Positions 62,580-64,000 of a DNA stretch of 64,000 nt are shown here, piece by piece. The first letter of the stretch is position 1, and the number at the start of each line of letters is the position of its first letter. The stretch covers positions 1-64,000 of the forward strand of contig NZ_JBPYCS010000011.1 in NCBI RefSeq assembly GCF_051846935.1. Direction: 5' to 3'. The notes beneath the pieces were generated by a model. The model searched no databases. It was given only the letters and a program-made list of their open reading frames with translations, and was not told the origin of the DNA. The stretch is from JBPYCR01 sp051846935. Its GTDB lineage: Bacteria > Bacillota > Bacilli > Bacillales > Amphibacillaceae. A program made the position numbers and the translations under genes.

Positions 62580-63614
62580 GTGAAAGCAGTTAAGTTATAT
62601 GAACCTGGAAACATACAAGTTGAAGAAGTAGAAATACCATCTCTAAGCATAGATGAGGTATTGATTAAAGTAAAAGCGGTAGGAATTTGTGGTTCAGATA
62701 TTCCAAGAGCGTTGAATAAAGGTGCTTATTATGAAGGGCTAACCTTAGGTCATGAATTTGCAGGGCAAATTGTAGAATGTCATAGTTCAGTTAAGGGTTG
62801 GAAAAAGGGCGATCGAGTAACAGTAGCTCCATTAGTACCGTGTAGAAGATGTCAGTATTGTGAGCAAGGCAATTACTCTTTGTGTAAGGATTATAATTAC
62901 TATGGTTCTAGAACAGATGGTGCGATGGCTGATTACATAAAAGTAGATTATAAAAATTTATTAGCGATTCCTAACAACGTCACCTATGAGGCGGGTGCAA
63001 TGGTTGACCCAGCAGCAAATGCTGTCCACGGTTTATGGAGAGGTAAACTAGCAACGGATGATACTGCAGTTGTTATTGGGTTAGGAGCTATCGGTCTGTT
63101 TGCGGTTCAGTTTGCTCGACAAATGGGGGCAAAGAAAGTAATTGCTATGGATATATTTGATGAAAAGTTAGAAATAGCTAAAGAGCTAGGCGCAGATATG
63201 GTAATTAACTCGATGAACGAAGATCCTATTGACGTTCTCTCAGGCATACAAGTAGATTTTGTTATAGATACATCAGGTTCTCCTATTGCTCAGAATATTG
63301 CTGTCTCAATTGCAGGAAAACTTGCTAGAGTTGTATTTTTAGGTATTTCCAATAGTGAACTGACGTTATCAAGAAAAGCAGTTGACAAGTTATTAAGAAA
63401 CGAAATCCAAATAAATGGTTCATGGAATTCGTTTTCCAACCCGTTCCCTGGCGGAGAGTGGACGTATTCGATTCAATTAATGGGTGAAGAAAAAATTAAA
63501 ACAGATCCTATAGTTTCACACCGTTATAAATTAACGGAGACGCCTGAAGTGTTTAATAAAATAAAACATAAAGAATTAGTTTTTAATAAAATCCTTATTT
63601 TGCCGGAGGATTAG
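62580..63614 (+). CDS. Zinc-dependent polyol dehydrogenase (GatD/sorbitol dehydrogenase type)
   Basis: The 344-residue medium-chain dehydrogenase has the catalytic Zn region GICGSDIPRAL and GHEFAG, and the structural Zn Cys set CRRCQYCEQGNYSLC (four Cys). The NAD-binding VIGLGAIGLFAVQFA and LGADMVINS are present. The pattern resembles galactitol-1-phosphate 5-dehydrogenase. Because an FGGY kinase follows, oxidation of a free polyol to a ketose that is then phosphorylated is also reasonable. GTG start, GGAGG upstream inside sorC. Confidence 0.85.
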   Translation: MKAVKLYEPGNIQVEEVEIPSLSIDEVLIKVKAVGICGSDIPRALNKGAYYEGLTLGHEFAGQIVECHSSVKGWKKGDRVTVAPLVPCRRCQYCEQGNYSLCKDYNYYGSRTDGAMADYIKVDYKNLLAIPNNVTYEAGAMVDPAANAVHGLWRGKLATDDTAVVIGLGAIGLFAVQFARQMGAKKVIAMDIFDEKLEIAKELGADMVINSMNEDPIDVLSGIQVDFVIDTSGSPIAQNIAVSIAGKLARVVFLGISNSELTLSRKAVDKLLRNEIQINGSWNSFSNPFPGGEWTYSIQLMGEEKIKTDPIVSHRYKLTETPEVFNKIKHKELVFNKILILPED

Positions 63615-63615
63615 T

Positions 63616-64000
63616 ATGAACAACATAGATAACCATTATGTTATGGGCATTGATTTAGGTACTCAATCGTTAAAGCTTGGTATTTACGATGTAAATGGCC
63701 AGTGTGTATCGATTGAAGGACAAAGCTATGATACACAATATTTTTCAAATGGATACGCTGAACAAAACCCTAACGATTGGTGGAGTGCGCTTAAAGACTG
63801 TGTTGTAAAAACAAAGAAGAAACTAGATTTCTCAAAAGTTAAAGGTATATCTGTTTGTGCAACTTCATCGACTGTTTTATTGACAGATAAAGAAATAAAC
63901 CCTATTCAAAATGCTATCTGCTGGATGGATCAAAGAAATATTTTAGAAGAAGACGAGATTAACCAAAACAATGATCCACTAGTGAGAGAGATATTGGAAT
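63616..64000 (+). CDS. FGGY-family carbohydrate kinase (xylulokinase-like), 5' part
   Basis: The frame begins at ATG 63616 (ribosome site GGAGGA) and runs past the right edge with no stop in 128 codons. The N-terminal ATPase signature MGIDLGTQSLKLGIYDVNGQ, then YAEQNPNDWWSALKDCV, KGISVCATSST and the NAICWMDQRN segment, are typical of xylulokinase and related FGGY kinases. It would phosphorylate the ketose made by the upstream dehydrogenase. The substrate-binding C-terminal half is not visible. Confidence 0.82.
   Translation, partial: MNNIDNHYVMGIDLGTQSLKLGIYDVNGQCVSIEGQSYDTQYFSNGYAEQNPNDWWSALKDCVVKTKKKLDFSKVKGISVCATSSTVLLTDKEINPIQNAICWMDQRNILEEDEINQNNDPLVREILE

Noticed and set aside
1..64000. 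CRISPR array, rRNA, tRNA or prophage genes
   Set aside because: No regularly spaced short repeats, no tRNA cloverleaf ends and no phage structural or integrase genes were seen. The repeats are dispersed elements, not arrays.

Overview
The window comes from an AT-rich, spore-forming, low-GC Gram-positive (Bacillaceae). Gene order follows the Bacillus subtilis chromosome from yisL through yitS-yitT-yitU-yitV-yitW, yjzD-yjaV-med-fabH-fabF, yjbA-trpS, yjbC-spx-mecA-coiA-pepF-yjbH-yjbI-yjbK-relQ-nadK-yjbO, and cotO to yjcF-yjcG-yjcH. The species cannot be named from the sequence. A MnxG-type multicopper oxidase in a spore-coat context resembles the marine Mn(II)-oxidising Bacillus strains such as SG-1.

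Layout. 0-3 kb: the end of a GntR-type regulator, a succinate-semialdehyde dehydrogenase and a D-malate/tartrate dehydrogenase. 3.6-8.5 kb: yisL, an exported GH13-like protein that has lost all three catalytic acids, DegV, YitT and a frameshifted FAH-family gene. 8.6-16.3 kb: small genes, yitU-yitV-yitW, a mobB-moaE-moaD molybdopterin cluster, uppP and a Gly/Tyr-rich small protein. 16.5-23 kb: yjaV-med, fabH/fabF behind a FapR-like site, yjbA and trpS. 24-37.5 kb: a DUF4015 protein, then the Spx/MecA/CoiA/PepF/YjbH competence and proteolysis block, RelQ, NAD kinase and a pseudouridine synthase. 37.7-42.8 kb: CsoR-CopA-CopZ copper handling and the Mg transporter MgtE. 43-57.5 kb: a spore-surface region (CotO, YjcZ, CotZ/CotY) containing the candidate mnx cluster. 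57.6-61.1 kb: a heterodimeric ABC exporter. 61.5-64 kb: a SorC-regulated polyol operon cut by the window edge.

The main feature is the 48.6-54.8 kb cluster. A 1223-residue multicopper oxidase follows two roughly 100-residue proteins in the positions of MnxE and MnxF. Two paralogous bimodular proteins flank these, and a Cys-rich coiled-coil protein, CotZ, a SCO copper protein and a pair of Met-containing membrane proteins lie nearby. Matches to the sigma-K -10 consensus precede several of these genes. A 45-nt leader with paired GerE-like boxes is shared by the membrane pair and the gene after mnxG. Copper efflux and chaperone genes lie 10 kb away, so copper supply, oxidase and coat assembly may be linked.

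The long gaps between genes are mostly filled by dispersed non-coding repeats (families A to E below). Family A is a MITE-like element: three copies of 240-262 bp, each with imperfect terminal inverted repeats and its own exact 10-bp target duplication.
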